Assembly (NCBI GenBank): GCA_039923495.1
Contig: JBDTCO010000006.1
Coordinates: forward strand, 40,575-104,574
DNA: 64,000 nt
Source: JBDTCO01 sp039923495
GTDB lineage: Bacteria > Myxococcota_A > Polyangia > Palsa-1104
Reading direction: 5' to 3'
The notes under the pieces: generated by a model
What the model was told of the DNA's origin: nothing
Seen by the model: the letters and a program-made list of their open reading frames with translations, nothing else
Database searches by the model: none
Position numbers and translations under genes: made by a program
Shown: piece after piece, positions 42,437 to 52,822 of the stretch
How the letters are laid out: every line of letters starts with the position of its first letter
How positions within the stretch are numbered: position 1 is the first letter of the stretch

Positions 42437-43247
42437 GCGCAGCGTTCCGCGTGATCGCGGCGCGAGCGATCGGCGACGAGCGATCTGCGCACAGCTCCGC
42501 CCATAGCGAGAGTGCGCGCTCGACGGAGCCTTCTTCCTCGTGCAGCAGCGCACGGCTCATGCGGGCCTGCACGGAGGTCGGATCGAGGACGAGCGCCTGA
42601 TCGAGGTGCGTCACCGCTTCCACCTTGTCGCCGCGCGACGCGAGCAGCGCACCGAGGTTGGCGTGCGCCGGTCCGAGGCTCGGATCGAGCGCGAGCGCGC
42701 GACGGTACGCCTCGATCGCCGCGGTGTGGTTGTGCGCCGTCGTCTCGTGCAGCGCGGTGTCGAACCAGCCGAGCGCGGTCGTCGGCACGGCGTTCGGACC
42801 CGACGTCTCCCGGCGCGTGTGCTCGATGGACGTCACCGCACGCGGCACCGCGCGCGCCTCGAGCGCCGCGACCTCCTGCGACAGCTCGTCGAGCGCGAAG
42901 TCCATCACGCGCTGCCCGGTGAGCGGCTCGAAGGGCTGGTCACCCGCCACGACGAGGCGCTCCCCGTCGGAGAGCACGCGGAGGTGGAGCAGGGGACGAT
43001 CGAGCGCGGGCAGCTGCGCCCGGAGCGCGTGGATCGCTTCTCGCACGCGCCGCGCGGGGACGCCACGTTCGGTGAGCTCGCGAGCGGCCTTGGCAGCGAC
43101 GAGGTCCGTGAAGGCGTACATCGCGCGGCCGCCGTCGGCTGGCCTGTACGATGGACCCACGAGGCCGATCTGCGCCCAGTAGCGCACGCGGCTCTCGGGC
43201 ACCCCGATGATGGACGCGACGTCGCGCGTCGACAGGCCGTCGTTCAT
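42402..43247 (-). CDS. MerR-type HTH regulator with TPR domain
   Basis: This 281-residue protein has an N-terminal MerR DNA-binding domain (LSTRDVASIIGVPESRVRYW, YAFTDLVAAKAARELTERGV) and a C-terminal TPR region (HNHTAAIEAYRRALALDPSL, HLDQALVLDPTSVQARMSRA). The usual MerR dimerisation helix and effector domain are replaced by a middle region (VLSDGERLVVAGDQPFEP). TPR regions bind proteins, so it may sense a partner rather than a small molecule. The ATG at 43247 overlaps the stop of the upstream 153-residue gene (ATGA), so they form an operon. Target genes are unknown. Confidence 0.8.
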   Translation of the reverse strand: MNDGLSTRDVASIIGVPESRVRYWAQIGLVGPSYRPADGGRAMYAFTDLVAAKAARELTERGVPARRVREAIHALRAQLPALDRPLLHLRVLSDGERLVVAGDQPFEPLTGQRVMDFALDELSQEVAALEARAVPRAVTSIEHTRRETSGPNAVPTTALGWFDTALHETTAHNHTAAIEAYRRALALDPSLGPAHANLGALLASRGDKVEAVTHLDQALVLDPTSVQARMSRALLHEEEGSVERALSLWAELCADRSSPIARAAITRNAALSDARATRRGS

Positions 43248-43705
43248 GGCTGCTCCTTGGCGGAGCCGGACTCCAGGCAGGGGCCCGACTCCAGATCGAG
43301 GTCGACGAGGAGCTTGTGGTCGTCGACGCGGCAGCGCAGCTGACCGGCGCGTACGTCGTCGGGTAGATCCATGCGCGCGCGACCGATCTCGAGCGCGCGC
43401 TGCACCACCGCCTTGCGCGCACGCGCGTCGTCGTGGAGCGCCTCGCACAGCCGGCGGCACATCGCCTCGTCTTGCGGCAGGCGCAGCCGTTCGTGGCGCA
43501 GATCGATCGTGAGCATCGCGGAGCCGAAGAACGCGCCGCCTGCGGAGCTGCCCGAGCTCGCCCCGCCCTCGACGAAGATCTCCGCGTGCTGGAGCAAGAG
43601 GTCGAGCGCGGTGAGGCTCAGGCGCTCGCGAACCTCGCGACGAAAGAGCGGCAGCGTCGGCTCCTCTGGATACGGCGGATGCGCTGTCACGGCCAAGGCA
43701 CACAT
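43244..43705 (-). CDS. Hypothetical protein upstream of the MerR-TPR gene
   Basis: I do not recognise this 153-residue protein. It looks soluble, beginning MCALAVTAHPPYPEEPTLPL, with an Ala/Gly/Ser-rich spacer (EGGASSGSSAGGAFFGSAM), and then LTIDLRHERLRLPQDEAMCR with a charged helix (ALHDDARARKAVVQRALEIG). A beta-rich end follows (GQLRCRVDDHKLLVDLDLES). Its stop overlaps the MerR-TPR start by 4 bases, so the two are co-translated and probably act together. It could bind the regulator's TPR region, which is inference only. Confidence 0.6.
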   Translation of the reverse strand: MCALAVTAHPPYPEEPTLPLFRREVRERLSLTALDLLLQHAEIFVEGGASSGSSAGGAFFGSAMLTIDLRHERLRLPQDEAMCRRLCEALHDDARARKAVVQRALEIGRARMDLPDDVRAGQLRCRVDDHKLLVDLDLESGPCLESGSAKEQP

Positions 43706-43768
43706 TGTCTTACATGGTCCGGCCGACGTGGCGCCGGAGCAACTTTCGGAGACAGTCGCCTGCCGTTT

Positions 43769-45415
43769 TCAGTGTCCGCGTTCCGTCGGGCAACGGTCGA
43801 CGAGCGAGGAGACGAACGCATCATCCGGCGACGCAGCACGACGCCGAAGCTGCGTCATGGCCTCGGAGAGCGACGTCGGCGGCGCGCCCATGCGACACAG
43901 CTGATCGAGGTGCAGCACCGCCTGCCAGACGGCGTAGCGACGGGTCTGGAGCTCGGTGTACGTCCCGAACGTCGGCACCGTCGCCGCCTTGCCGCAGAGC
44001 GTGTAGTCGAGGTCGAGGTCGTACTCGAGGACGATGGGCCGCGCGCTCGTGCGCACCGCCTCCGGAACGATGTCGCGCGCCCCGAGCAGCGGCGACAGCG
44101 AAGGATCTCGACGCAGCAGCGAGGCGCGCACGCCGGGCTGCACGAGGAAGTGTCGCGGGACGAACGTCAGGTCGGGGCGAGCGCCCTCGACGACGCGGAG
44201 GTAGTCGAACGCGAACGTCGTCTGGAAGTACGACGTGATGACGACCGCGTGCGGTGGGCTCTCGTCGAGCAGCGGCGCGAGGATCGCGCGCGCGTCGTCG
44301 AAGCGAGCGAGCGACAGCGATGGTGCCACCCACGCTGCACGCACGCCGACGAGCGCGAGCGCTGCTCCGGCGATCACCGTGCCGCGCGCCTTGGCCAGGT
44401 GTGCAGCCACGGCGACGAGCGGCACGCACAGGAGCGCGAGCGCTGCGACGCCGGTGCCGAGGTACGCAAACGCGTCGGGGTTGCCCGAGTCGAACGTGAC
44501 GAAGAGCCGACCGAACACGGGGCCGAACAGCATGAGCGCGAGCACGACGGCGAGCCGCGGGAAGCGACGCGCGCACAGGTAGAGGCCGCCGAGCGCCAAG
44601 AAGAGCGCGACGGGCGTGAGCTGATCGAGCAGCGCACCGACGAGCAAGGTCGCGTCACCGTGCGCGCCGCCGCTGGCCGACTTCTGGAACGACTGCGCGC
44701 TCACGACCCAGAAGAAGTTCGCAAGCGTGGTGGGATGACCCCAGTCGAAGATCGGATCGTGGGCAGCGCGGAGCGGCAGATACAGGTAGACACAGAGGCC
44801 GAGTGCCGTCGCCAAAGCGGCCCTTGCGAGCGCCTTCCAGAAACCGGGGCGGGCGTGCTCGGGGACGATCAACGCGAGCGCGGGCGGTGCTGCACCGACG
44901 AGCACGAGGTAGTGGTGATCGGTGAGCCCGAGCCCGAAGCACAGGCCCGCCCACGCGAGCCAGCGCGGCTCGCCAGTCTCGGTGTAGCGCACGCACAGGG
45001 CTATCGTGCCGAGCACCATCAGCGCCGAGAGCGCGTAGACCTCGGGGCGCACCGCCTGGAAGGCCGCTGCGTAGCTCGACGCCCACAGGAGCCCCGCCGC
45101 GATGCCGAGGACCGCAGCGGATCGACCCTGCACGAAGCGCCGCGCGATGCGCTCGCCGAGCCAGGTCACGACCGAGGCTGCGGCCGCGCCGCACACGAGC
45201 TGCGAGAGGCCAGCGCGCAAGGAGACGTCGCCGAGCGGGAGCAGCATGAAGAGCTTCTCGACGAGCACGGCGAGCGGCTGGCCCGGTGCGTGCGCGATGC
45301 CGAGCTCGAAGCCCGCACCCGCGAGCTCGCCCGAGTCGAGCCAGTACAGCGACGGGCAGAGGCCGAGCGCGTAGGCACACGCCGTCAGGACGAACGTCAA
45401 CGCCGCGGGGCTCAT
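43769..45415 (-). CDS. DUF2723-like membrane protein (GT-C glycosyltransferase fold)
   Basis: This 548-residue protein has about ten to twelve membrane helices. The N-terminal loop, LCPSLYWLDSGELAGAGFEL, then GIAHAPGQPLAVLVEKLFML, is the DUF2723 signature (the acidic D-S-G-E and the H-P-P/A-G-Q motif). These enzymes are thought to be GT-C-type transferases using lipid-linked sugars. The C-terminal periplasmic part (about 400-548) is soluble and includes VVITSYFQTTFAFDYLRVVE and RHFLVQPGVRASLLRRDPSL. The ATG at 45415 is chosen. It is divergent from the next membrane protein gene. Substrate is unknown. Confidence 0.82.
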   Translation of the reverse strand: MSPAALTFVLTACAYALGLCPSLYWLDSGELAGAGFELGIAHAPGQPLAVLVEKLFMLLPLGDVSLRAGLSQLVCGAAAASVVTWLGERIARRFVQGRSAAVLGIAAGLLWASSYAAAFQAVRPEVYALSALMVLGTIALCVRYTETGEPRWLAWAGLCFGLGLTDHHYLVLVGAAPPALALIVPEHARPGFWKALARAALATALGLCVYLYLPLRAAHDPIFDWGHPTTLANFFWVVSAQSFQKSASGGAHGDATLLVGALLDQLTPVALFLALGGLYLCARRFPRLAVVLALMLFGPVFGRLFVTFDSGNPDAFAYLGTGVAALALLCVPLVAVAAHLAKARGTVIAGAALALVGVRAAWVAPSLSLARFDDARAILAPLLDESPPHAVVITSYFQTTFAFDYLRVVEGARPDLTFVPRHFLVQPGVRASLLRRDPSLSPLLGARDIVPEAVRTSARPIVLEYDLDLDYTLCGKAATVPTFGTYTELQTRRYAVWQAVLHLDQLCRMGAPPTSLSEAMTQLRRRAASPDDAFVSSLVDRCPTERGH

Positions 45416-45493
45416 GCGCGCCTCATCTTCACCCCTGGCACGGAGGAGGCGAAGGATTTCGTCCTCCACGCGTTTGGGGAGGTGGAGGTCGTC

Positions 45494-46372
45494 ATGAAAC
45501 TGCGCGACAGGATGTGGACCACGTCTCGGATCGGGGAGCTCGTGGGGGTGGTGGCGTGCTCGGTGGTGGCAGCGTCGGCGATCCACGCCGGCCTCGCGCA
45601 CCTGCTCACGACCCTCGACGGGCTGGGGCTCGCTCCTCCGCTCACCGACATCCTCGCGCCGCGCGCGCTCGGTCCCGCGGCGCACGAGGCGCGGCGGCTC
45701 TTCGTCGAGCTGGGCGTCGTATTCGGGGCGCTCATCGCGGCGTGGCGGACCCGCGCCTCGACGTGGACCGCGCGCTTCTTCTCCTGGACGGGCGCGGCGG
45801 TGCTGTTCTCGGGCTGCTCCTGCGTGCTCACGAGGCTGCTCGAGCGGCAGCTCGGCTTCGTGCCGTTCGGCCTCGCGACCGCGTGTCTCGTGCAGGTGCC
45901 CATCGCGGGGCTCGGCTGCGCGTCCGTCCTCGTTGGTGTGGAGCGCGCAGCAGGCCACGATCATCCGGGCGGCATGGCGTCGCTGGGTGGTGCGATGCTC
46001 GTCGTCCTGCTGGGGCTATCGGGCTACGCGATGCGCCCCGTCTCGTACCAGCCTCGCCCTGCGCACACCGCGACCATGATCCCGTGTCGAGCATCGCAGC
46101 ACGACGCGCTCGTGCGCCTGCTCGGCAGCCTCTACCCGATGCTCTCGCTGCAGCAGCGCCACGTGCTCGCCAACCGGCTCGAGGCGCAGCGGGTCTACGG
46201 TCCACCTTGCCGCCCGCCGTCCGGTGTGAGCATCCGCGGGGCTCGTGGCGTGAGCGTCGAGCCGCCCCCGCAGCGTCATGCGCTGTCACTTTCGCTCGCC
46301 GCGATGGGCATCGCGGCGGCCGTCGTGGCGGCGGGCGTGCTGCGCCACCGGACGGCGCGCGCGCACTTTTGA
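45494..46372 (+). CDS. Hypothetical integral membrane protein
   Basis: This 292-residue protein has several predicted membrane helices: LVGVVACSVVAASAIHAGLA, LFVELGVVFGALIAAW, FSWTGAAVLFSGCSC, LATACLVQVPIAGLGCASVL, LGGAMLVVLLGLSGYAM and a C-terminal LAAMGIAAAVVAAGVL. A soluble loop of about 80 residues (about 185-265) before the last helix has LVRLLGSLYPMLSLQQRHVL. No family is recognised. The ATG at 45494 has GGAGG nearby; the open frame goes much further upstream but only as a shadow of the gene on the other strand. It lies 40 bp upstream of the sigma-54 regulator gene. Confidence 0.6.
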   Translation: MKLRDRMWTTSRIGELVGVVACSVVAASAIHAGLAHLLTTLDGLGLAPPLTDILAPRALGPAAHEARRLFVELGVVFGALIAAWRTRASTWTARFFSWTGAAVLFSGCSCVLTRLLERQLGFVPFGLATACLVQVPIAGLGCASVLVGVERAAGHDHPGGMASLGGAMLVVLLGLSGYAMRPVSYQPRPAHTATMIPCRASQHDALVRLLGSLYPMLSLQQRHVLANRLEAQRVYGPPCRPPSGVSIRGARGVSVEPPPQRHALSLSLAAMGIAAAVVAAGVLRHRTARAHF

Positions 46373-46412
46373 CGTCTGTTTTTTGATACCGTGGAGCCGC
46401 GATGGCGACTCG

Positions 46413-47884
<1,472 letters not shown>

Positions 47885-47885
<1 letters not shown>

Positions 47886-48835
47886 TGCGCATCCTCGTGG
47901 TCATGGATCCGCCCGAGCTCGTGAACCCCGACGGAGACACGACGCTCGTCATCATGATGGAGGCGCTCGGGCGCGGTCACGAGGTCGCGATCTGCGAGCC
48001 ACGTCACCTCGAGCTCGACGGCGAGCACACGTTCGCGACGGTCACGAGGGTGGAAAAGGCCGAGCGCGCACGACCGCCGTTCGTGCTGTCGGCGGGCAGG
48101 CGCGAGGCACTCTCGAGCTACCAGGTCGTGCTCATGCGCAAGGATCCGCCGTTCGACGTGGATTACTTCACGTCCACGCTGCTGCTCGATCGCGCCAGGG
48201 GCAGGACGCTCGTCGTCAACGATCCGGCGTCGCTGCGCACGTGGAACGAGAAGCTCGCCATCTTCGAGTTTCCGAAGCTCATCGCCGAGACGTATGTCAC
48301 GCGCTCGGTCGCGCGCCTCCGCGAGCTGCTCGGTCAGCTCGGCGGCGAGATGATCGTGAAGCCGCTCGATGGTGCGGGCGGCGCGGGCGTCTTCTTCGTG
48401 AAGCAGGAAGACCGCAACGCGCAGGTCATCTTCGAGTCGGTGTCTATGGGCGAGCGCAAGTGGGTCATGGCGCAGCGCTACCTGCCCGCCGCGCGCGAGG
48501 GCGACAAGCGCATCCTGCTCCTCGACGGCGAGCCCATCGGTTCGGTGCTGCGCGTGCCGCGCTCCGACGACAACCGCGGCAATCTGCACGTCGGCGGCTC
48601 CGCGGTGAGGTCGCCGCTCTCGTCGCGCGAGCAGCAGATCTGCGACGAGGTCGGCGCGTGGTGCAAGCAGCACGGCCTCTACTGGGTCGGCCTCGACGTC
48701 ATCGGCGGTCACCTCACCGAGGTCAACATCACGTCACCCACGGGCGTGCAGGAGATCAATCGCCTCGAGGGTCACAGCGGCAAGGCGATGCTCGAGTCGC
48801 GCTTCGTCGACTGGATCGAGCGCCGCGTCGCCTGA
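47885..48835 (+). CDS. gshB: Glutathione-synthetase-like ATP-grasp ligase
   Basis: This 316-residue protein matches prokaryotic glutathione synthetase, which joins gamma-glutamylcysteine to glycine with ATP. Landmarks are ILVVMDPPELVNPDGDTTLV, the R-K-D-PPFD motif (LMRKDPPFDVDY), NDPASLRTWNEKLAIFEFP, MIVKPLDGAGGAGVFF and the metal-binding VNITSPTGVQEIN. The length is normal. The ATG overlaps the regulator's stop by one base (TGATG). An ATP-grasp enzyme coupled to a sigma-54 regulator is unusual and suggests its level responds to that signal. A GshA partner is not in the window. Confidence 0.88.
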
Positions 48836-48836
48836 C

Positions 48837-50561
48837 GTGAGCGGTCGCTTCCGCACGCTCGCGCTCGTCACGCTCGCGCTCGTCGCGACCGCCGCGCTGT
48901 GGCAGCACCCCGGCTTCCTCTCGGGCGGCTACGACTTTCGCTACTTCGAGAGCGCGATGGAGGCCGCGCGCCGCAACATCGCCTGGTTCCACCAGGCGCC
49001 GCTCTACGATCCGTGGATGTGCGGAGGCGAGGCGCAGCTCGCCAACCCGCAGTCCATCGCAGGCTCGCCCGCGTTTCTGCTCGTCGTGCTGTTCGGTACC
49101 GCGGTCGGTACGAAGCTCATGATGGTGCTGTTCATCGCGCTCGGCCTCGACGGCATGTATCGCCTCGCGCGACAGAGCGGCCTCGGCGGCGAGGCGTCCC
49201 TCGCCAGCGCGCTGACGTTCGGGCTGTCGGGCTGGGTCGTCGCACACTTCGCGATCGGCCACGTCTCGTTCTTCGGTGCGACGCTGCTGCCGTACCTCGT
49301 GTGCTTTTACCGTCGAGGACTCGATGATCTCCGCTGGGCCGTCGCAGCCGGTGCAGTGGCCGCGCTCATCGTCCTGACGGGCGGAACGTCGACGGCCGTG
49401 ATGGCCGCGGTGTGCCTCGCGGCCATCATCGTCGTCGATGTCGTGACGTTGAAGACCGCGCGGCCGCTGGGCGTCGCCGTCACGGCCGGCGTGTGCGCGC
49501 TCGCGTTCGGTGCGTACCGCATCCTGCCCGCGCTCGAGTTCGCGATCGATCACCCGCGCCACACCGTCGAGACTGATCGCTTCGGCCTCGTGTCGTTGCT
49601 GCGGGCTGCGGTGAGCCTCGACGTCGCCGGCAAGCTCCCGGGGCAGCGCTACGCGCTGCACGAGTATGTCTGGCGCTTGCCGCTCCTCGCGTGGCCGCTC
49701 ATCGTCCTCGGCGGGATCGCGCTGTGGAAGCGCACGCTCCCGACGCAGCGCCTCGACCTCACGGTGCTGCTCGTCGCGCTCGTCGGCGTTGGCGTGGCGA
49801 TGGGCGACGCGTTGCCGTACGGACCGTGGTGGGTGATGCGGCACGTGCCGGTGCTTCGTGATCTGCGTGCGCCGTCGCGCTACGTGCTGCTGGTCGCGCT
49901 CGCGCTCTCCTTGCTCGCGGGCGCCGGTGTCGAAGCGTTGCGGGAACGGATCTCCGGGCGCTCCATCGTTCTCGTCGTGCTCGGCCTGCTCGCGCTCGAC
50001 GGCGTCGTCTTCGCGAACCGCGCGTTCACAGGGGTGTTCATGCTGCCGGCGCCCCCGATCTCCCACGCGAGCTTCCAGCAGGTGCAGGGCCACTGGAGCC
50101 AGATGCTCCCGCTCGTCTACGCCAACCGCGGCGACGTCGGCTGCGACGAGGAAGCGCCGCTCACCCGGGCGAAGGCGCTCGAGCTCGGCGACGTGCCGCA
50201 GGCGCGCCTCGAGGATCCGTCCGCGGGTCGCGTGGATCGTATCGAGTGGACCCCCAACGGCTACACGGTGACACTCACCACCACGCGCCCCACGACCCTG
50301 TTGCTCGACATGAACTGGAGCGAGCACTTCCACGCCAGCGTCGGCAGCGTGAAGCGCTGGGGCGACAAGTGGCCCGCAGACAAGGACGGCGGCCGCCTCG
50401 CGGTCGAGCTCCCCCCGACGGCGGGCACCGTCACCGTCCGCTACCTCCCGCGTACCTTCGTGCTGGGCTGCATCGTCACCCTGCTCGCGGCACTCTCGAC
50501 GCTCTTCCTGGCCCGTCGCGCACGCCCCCGGAAAGGGGACGCGACGCGCACCATCGGCTAG
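48837..50561 (+). CDS. YfhO-like multi-pass membrane protein
   Basis: This 574-residue protein has about 11-12 membrane helices and a C-terminal extracytoplasmic beta-domain followed by a last helix. The pattern YDFRYFESAMEAARRNIAWF, PLYDPWMCGGEAQLANPQS early on, and IEWTPNGYTVTLTTTRPTTL with LLLDMNWSEHFHASVG late, resemble the YfhO family, members of which take part in glycosylating cell-wall polymers. GTG at 48837 is the start, one base beyond the previous gene's stop, so it is probably in the same operon as gshB. Substrate is unknown. Confidence 0.78.
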   Translation: MSGRFRTLALVTLALVATAALWQHPGFLSGGYDFRYFESAMEAARRNIAWFHQAPLYDPWMCGGEAQLANPQSIAGSPAFLLVVLFGTAVGTKLMMVLFIALGLDGMYRLARQSGLGGEASLASALTFGLSGWVVAHFAIGHVSFFGATLLPYLVCFYRRGLDDLRWAVAAGAVAALIVLTGGTSTAVMAAVCLAAIIVVDVVTLKTARPLGVAVTAGVCALAFGAYRILPALEFAIDHPRHTVETDRFGLVSLLRAAVSLDVAGKLPGQRYALHEYVWRLPLLAWPLIVLGGIALWKRTLPTQRLDLTVLLVALVGVGVAMGDALPYGPWWVMRHVPVLRDLRAPSRYVLLVALALSLLAGAGVEALRERISGRSIVLVVLGLLALDGVVFANRAFTGVFMLPAPPISHASFQQVQGHWSQMLPLVYANRGDVGCDEEAPLTRAKALELGDVPQARLEDPSAGRVDRIEWTPNGYTVTLTTTRPTTLLLDMNWSEHFHASVGSVKRWGDKWPADKDGGRLAVELPPTAGTVTVRYLPRTFVLGCIVTLLAALSTLFLARRARPRKGDATRTIG

Positions 50562-51085
50562 AGCTTTTCGAGGGCGATGGCGGCTGCCAGCTGGGCGGAC
50601 TCACCGACCGCTGCGCTGGTGACGCTGATGTCGACGGTGTGCTCGGTGCCGACGAGGACGTAGGCCTCGCTCGTCATCGGGGTGGTGTGCGGCTCGCCGA
50701 TGCGGGTGCGGAAGCCGCGCGTCGACGTCGTGCGCCAGGCCTCGGGCGAGTCGGCGCGGAACGGATGCTCGACGTCGGGGTCGAGGAACGCATGCTCGAC
50801 GCTGAGCTCACCGCCGACGACATCGATCGTGGCGACCTTGCCGTCCGGCCCGTGGTAGATGCGCTCGGCCATGAGGCGCGAGGCCTGCGTCTTGCGCTCG
50901 GTGACGAGGCGCGCGCGCTCGATCGACAGCTTCGGCGCGCCGCTCGACGTCCATCCCCCGGGCAGCGTGGCGGGCAGGAGCGCGGCCATGCGCTCGATCT
51001 CGACCTGATCGTCGGTCCACACGGCCTTGTGCGGCTTGTGTGCGATGCAGCCGGCGAGCAACGCAAACAGGGCGAGGTACCTCAC
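50558..51085 (-). CDS. Hypothetical lipoprotein
   Basis: This 175-residue lipoprotein has the signal MRYLALFALLAGC with its lipid-bearing cysteine at 13. The mature domain has VEIERMAALLPATLPGGWTS, a beta region around SRLMAERIYHGPDGKVATID, and a C-terminus VDISVTSAAVGESAQLAAAI. I cannot name a family. The start is GTG at 51085, and it overlaps the stop of the 48-residue ORF (GTGA). It is the third gene of the rhodanese operon. Its 3' end overlaps the convergent YfhO-like gene by 4 bases. Confidence 0.7.
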   Translation of the reverse strand: MRYLALFALLAGCIAHKPHKAVWTDDQVEIERMAALLPATLPGGWTSSGAPKLSIERARLVTERKTQASRLMAERIYHGPDGKVATIDVVGGELSVEHAFLDPDVEHPFRADSPEAWRTTSTRGFRTRIGEPHTTPMTSEAYVLVGTEHTVDISVTSAAVGESAQLAAAIALEKL

Positions 51086-51228
51086 GAGATGCGCTTCGTC
51101 ATCGGAGAGGCGATCCACGCGTGCCCGAGCCGCGCTTCGGTGAGCAGCTGCGCGAGCCCGCGATGCACGGCCTTCGAGTCGAACGGGATGCGATCGTGCG
51201 CGTCGTCGGGCCTGGTCTCGCGCAGCAT
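51082..51228 (-). CDS. 48-residue hypothetical protein between rhodanese and lipoprotein genes
   Basis: This short ORF begins MLRETRPDDAHDRIPFDSKA and ends LGHAWIASPMTKRIS. It is supported by position: its ATG overlaps the rhodanese stop (ATGA) and its stop overlaps the lipoprotein start (GTGA). Two exact 4-base overlaps in a row are unlikely by chance. The sequence has a possible amphipathic helix (VHRGLAQLLTEARLG) and no cysteines. There is no known family. It could be a small regulator or a translational relay; nothing further can be read. Confidence 0.55.
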   Translation of the reverse strand: MLRETRPDDAHDRIPFDSKAVHRGLAQLLTEARLGHAWIASPMTKRIS

Positions 51229-51599
51229 CAGACCTTGCCGCCCCCGCGCGCGAGCCACTCGGACCAGCCGCCGGCCATCGAGCGGACGTTGGTGTAGCCC
51301 ATCTTCTGGATGCTCTCGGCTGCGAGCGCGGAGCGAAAGCCACCTCCGCAGTAAAGGACGATGGGCGTGCCCTTGTCGGGGACGACCATCTCGATGTCGC
51401 GCTCGATGACGCCGCGCCCCATGTGCTCGGCGCCGGTCGCGTGGCCGGCGTGCCACTCGCCGTCCTCACGCACGTCGAGGAGGTGGAACGCATCGCCACG
51501 CGTGCGTCGGGCGAGGACCTCGTCGACGGTGATCTCGGTGATGCGCTGCTTTGCTGCGTCGACCAGCTTCAGAAACTCGGGGGAATGGGTCTTGGCCAT
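51228..51599 (-). CDS. Rhodanese-domain sulfurtransferase
   Basis: This 123-residue single-domain rhodanese has the persulfide-forming cysteine C84 in VLYCGGGFRS, the loop shape of sulfurtransferases. LLDVREDGEWHAGHATGAEH (40-59) and SMAGGWSEWLARGG near the end are family signatures. It may move sulfur to a thiol acceptor or detoxify sulfide. The ATG at 51599 is preceded by GGAAGGTGA. It is divergent from adenosine deaminase with 27 bp between start codons, and it heads a three-gene operon with a 48-residue ORF and a lipoprotein. Confidence 0.9.
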   Translation of the reverse strand: MAKTHSPEFLKLVDAAKQRITEITVDEVLARRTRGDAFHLLDVREDGEWHAGHATGAEHMGRGVIERDIEMVVPDKGTPIVLYCGGGFRSALAAESIQKMGYTNVRSMAGGWSEWLARGGGKV

Positions 51600-51626
51600 G
51601 GGTCACCTTCCAGGCTACACAAACAC

Positions 51627-52727
51627 ATGGGACTGTCGCTGAGTTACATCGAGAAGCTACCGAAGACGGACCTCCACTGTCACCTCGATGGATCGCTCCG
51701 CATCTCCACGATCCTCGATCTCGCGGCGCAGCAGAAGGTGCGACTTCCCGCCGAGGATCCGGAAAAGCTGTTCGCGCACATCTACGCGGGTGACGTGTGC
51801 GGCTCCCTGGAAGACTACCTCAAGGCGTTCGACGTCACGCTCTCGGTGTTGCAGACGGAGGAGGCGCTGTTTCGTGCCGCGTACGAGCTCGCGGAGGACT
51901 GCGCGCGCGAGAACGTTCAGTACATCGAGGTCCGCTACTCTCCGATGCTGCACACGCAGAAGGGGCTACGGCTCGCCGAGATCGTCGAGGCCGTGATCCA
52001 GGGGTTGCGCAGGGGTGAGCGCGACTTCGGCGTGCGCTCGGGCGTCATCCTCTGCGGCATCCGCAGCATCAGCCCCGAGGCGTCGCTGCGCATGGCGGAG
52101 CTGTGCATCGCGTTCAAGAACCGCGGCGTCGTCGCCTTCGATCTCGCGGGCGCCGAGTACAACTATCCAGCGAAGGATCACCGGCAGGCGTTCCAGCTCA
52201 TCCTCGACAACAACGTCAACTGCACTGCGCACGCGGGAGAGGCGTACGGTCCGGAGTCGATCGCACAGGCGATCCACGCCTGCGGCGCGCATCGCATCGG
52301 TCACGGAACGCGTCTTCGCGAGAATGGTGACCTCCTCAATTACGTGAACGACCACCGCATCCCGCTCGAGATCTGCCTGTCGTCGAACATCCAGACCGGC
52401 GCGGCGCCCGACCTCGCATCGCACCCGCTGCCGTTCTTCTACAGCTACGGTCTGCGCGTCACGATCAACACCGACAACCGCCTCGTCACGGACACCACGG
52501 TGTCGAAGGAGCTGCACCTCGTGCACCGCACGTTCGGGCTCGAGCTCGCCGACCTCAAGGAGATCATCGTGGATGGCTGGAAGTCCACATTCCTGCCCTA
52601 CCGTGAGAAAGCGGACATGCTGCGCAAGATCACGCGCGAGCTCGAGCTCTTCACCGGAGATGAGGTGGAAGATGCGCGGCTTCGATCGGATCGAGCGGCG
52701 CAATCCCCGTCGCTCAGGCGCTCCTGA
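51627..52727 (+). CDS. add: Adenosine deaminase
   Basis: This 366-residue metal-dependent hydrolase converts adenosine to inosine. Zinc ligands are H17 and H19 in DLHCHLDGS, another histidine in CTAHAGEAYGPES (with the catalytic glutamate) and the aspartate in TINTDNR. RIGHGTRL is the other catalytic histidine motif. The NTDNR form replaces the NTDDP seen in many members, a known bacterial variant. A C-terminal tail of about 30 residues (DEVEDARLRSDRAAQSPSLR) lies beyond the barrel. The ATG at 51627 has no clear ribosome site. TTGGCC (51592-51597), 18 bases, TACACA (51616-51621) could give an almost leaderless mRNA. Confidence 0.93.
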   Translation: MGLSLSYIEKLPKTDLHCHLDGSLRISTILDLAAQQKVRLPAEDPEKLFAHIYAGDVCGSLEDYLKAFDVTLSVLQTEEALFRAAYELAEDCARENVQYIEVRYSPMLHTQKGLRLAEIVEAVIQGLRRGERDFGVRSGVILCGIRSISPEASLRMAELCIAFKNRGVVAFDLAGAEYNYPAKDHRQAFQLILDNNVNCTAHAGEAYGPESIAQAIHACGAHRIGHGTRLRENGDLLNYVNDHRIPLEICLSSNIQTGAAPDLASHPLPFFYSYGLRVTINTDNRLVTDTTVSKELHLVHRTFGLELADLKEIIVDGWKSTFLPYREKADMLRKITRELELFTGDEVEDARLRSDRAAQSPSLRRS

Positions 52728-52752
52728 ACACACGCGTCGTCACCGGTACAAT

Positions 52753-52781
52753 TTGAAGGGCTCCGTCGGACCGCGTACACT
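52753..52781 (+). promoter_or_regulatory. Candidate sigma-70-type promoter for the sigma-like gene
   Basis: TTGAAG (52753-52758), 17 bases, TACACT (52776-52781). Both hexamers match at 4 of 6 positions with optimal spacing. Transcription would start near 52788, about 35 bases before the ATG at 52823. Confidence 0.5.
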
Positions 52782-52822
52782 TCGCAGCGCGGTGAGCGTG
52801 TGAGCGCCTCGGCGCAAACCAC

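Noticed and set aside
43433..45493. Long plus-strand frame leading into the membrane protein at 45494
   Set aside because: The part before 45494 is a shadow of the DUF2723-like gene on the other strand; only the last 292 residues are protein-like.
48756..50333. 525-residue minus-strand frame
   Set aside because: It is antisense to the YfhO-like gene and has His/Arg/Glu-rich shadow composition.
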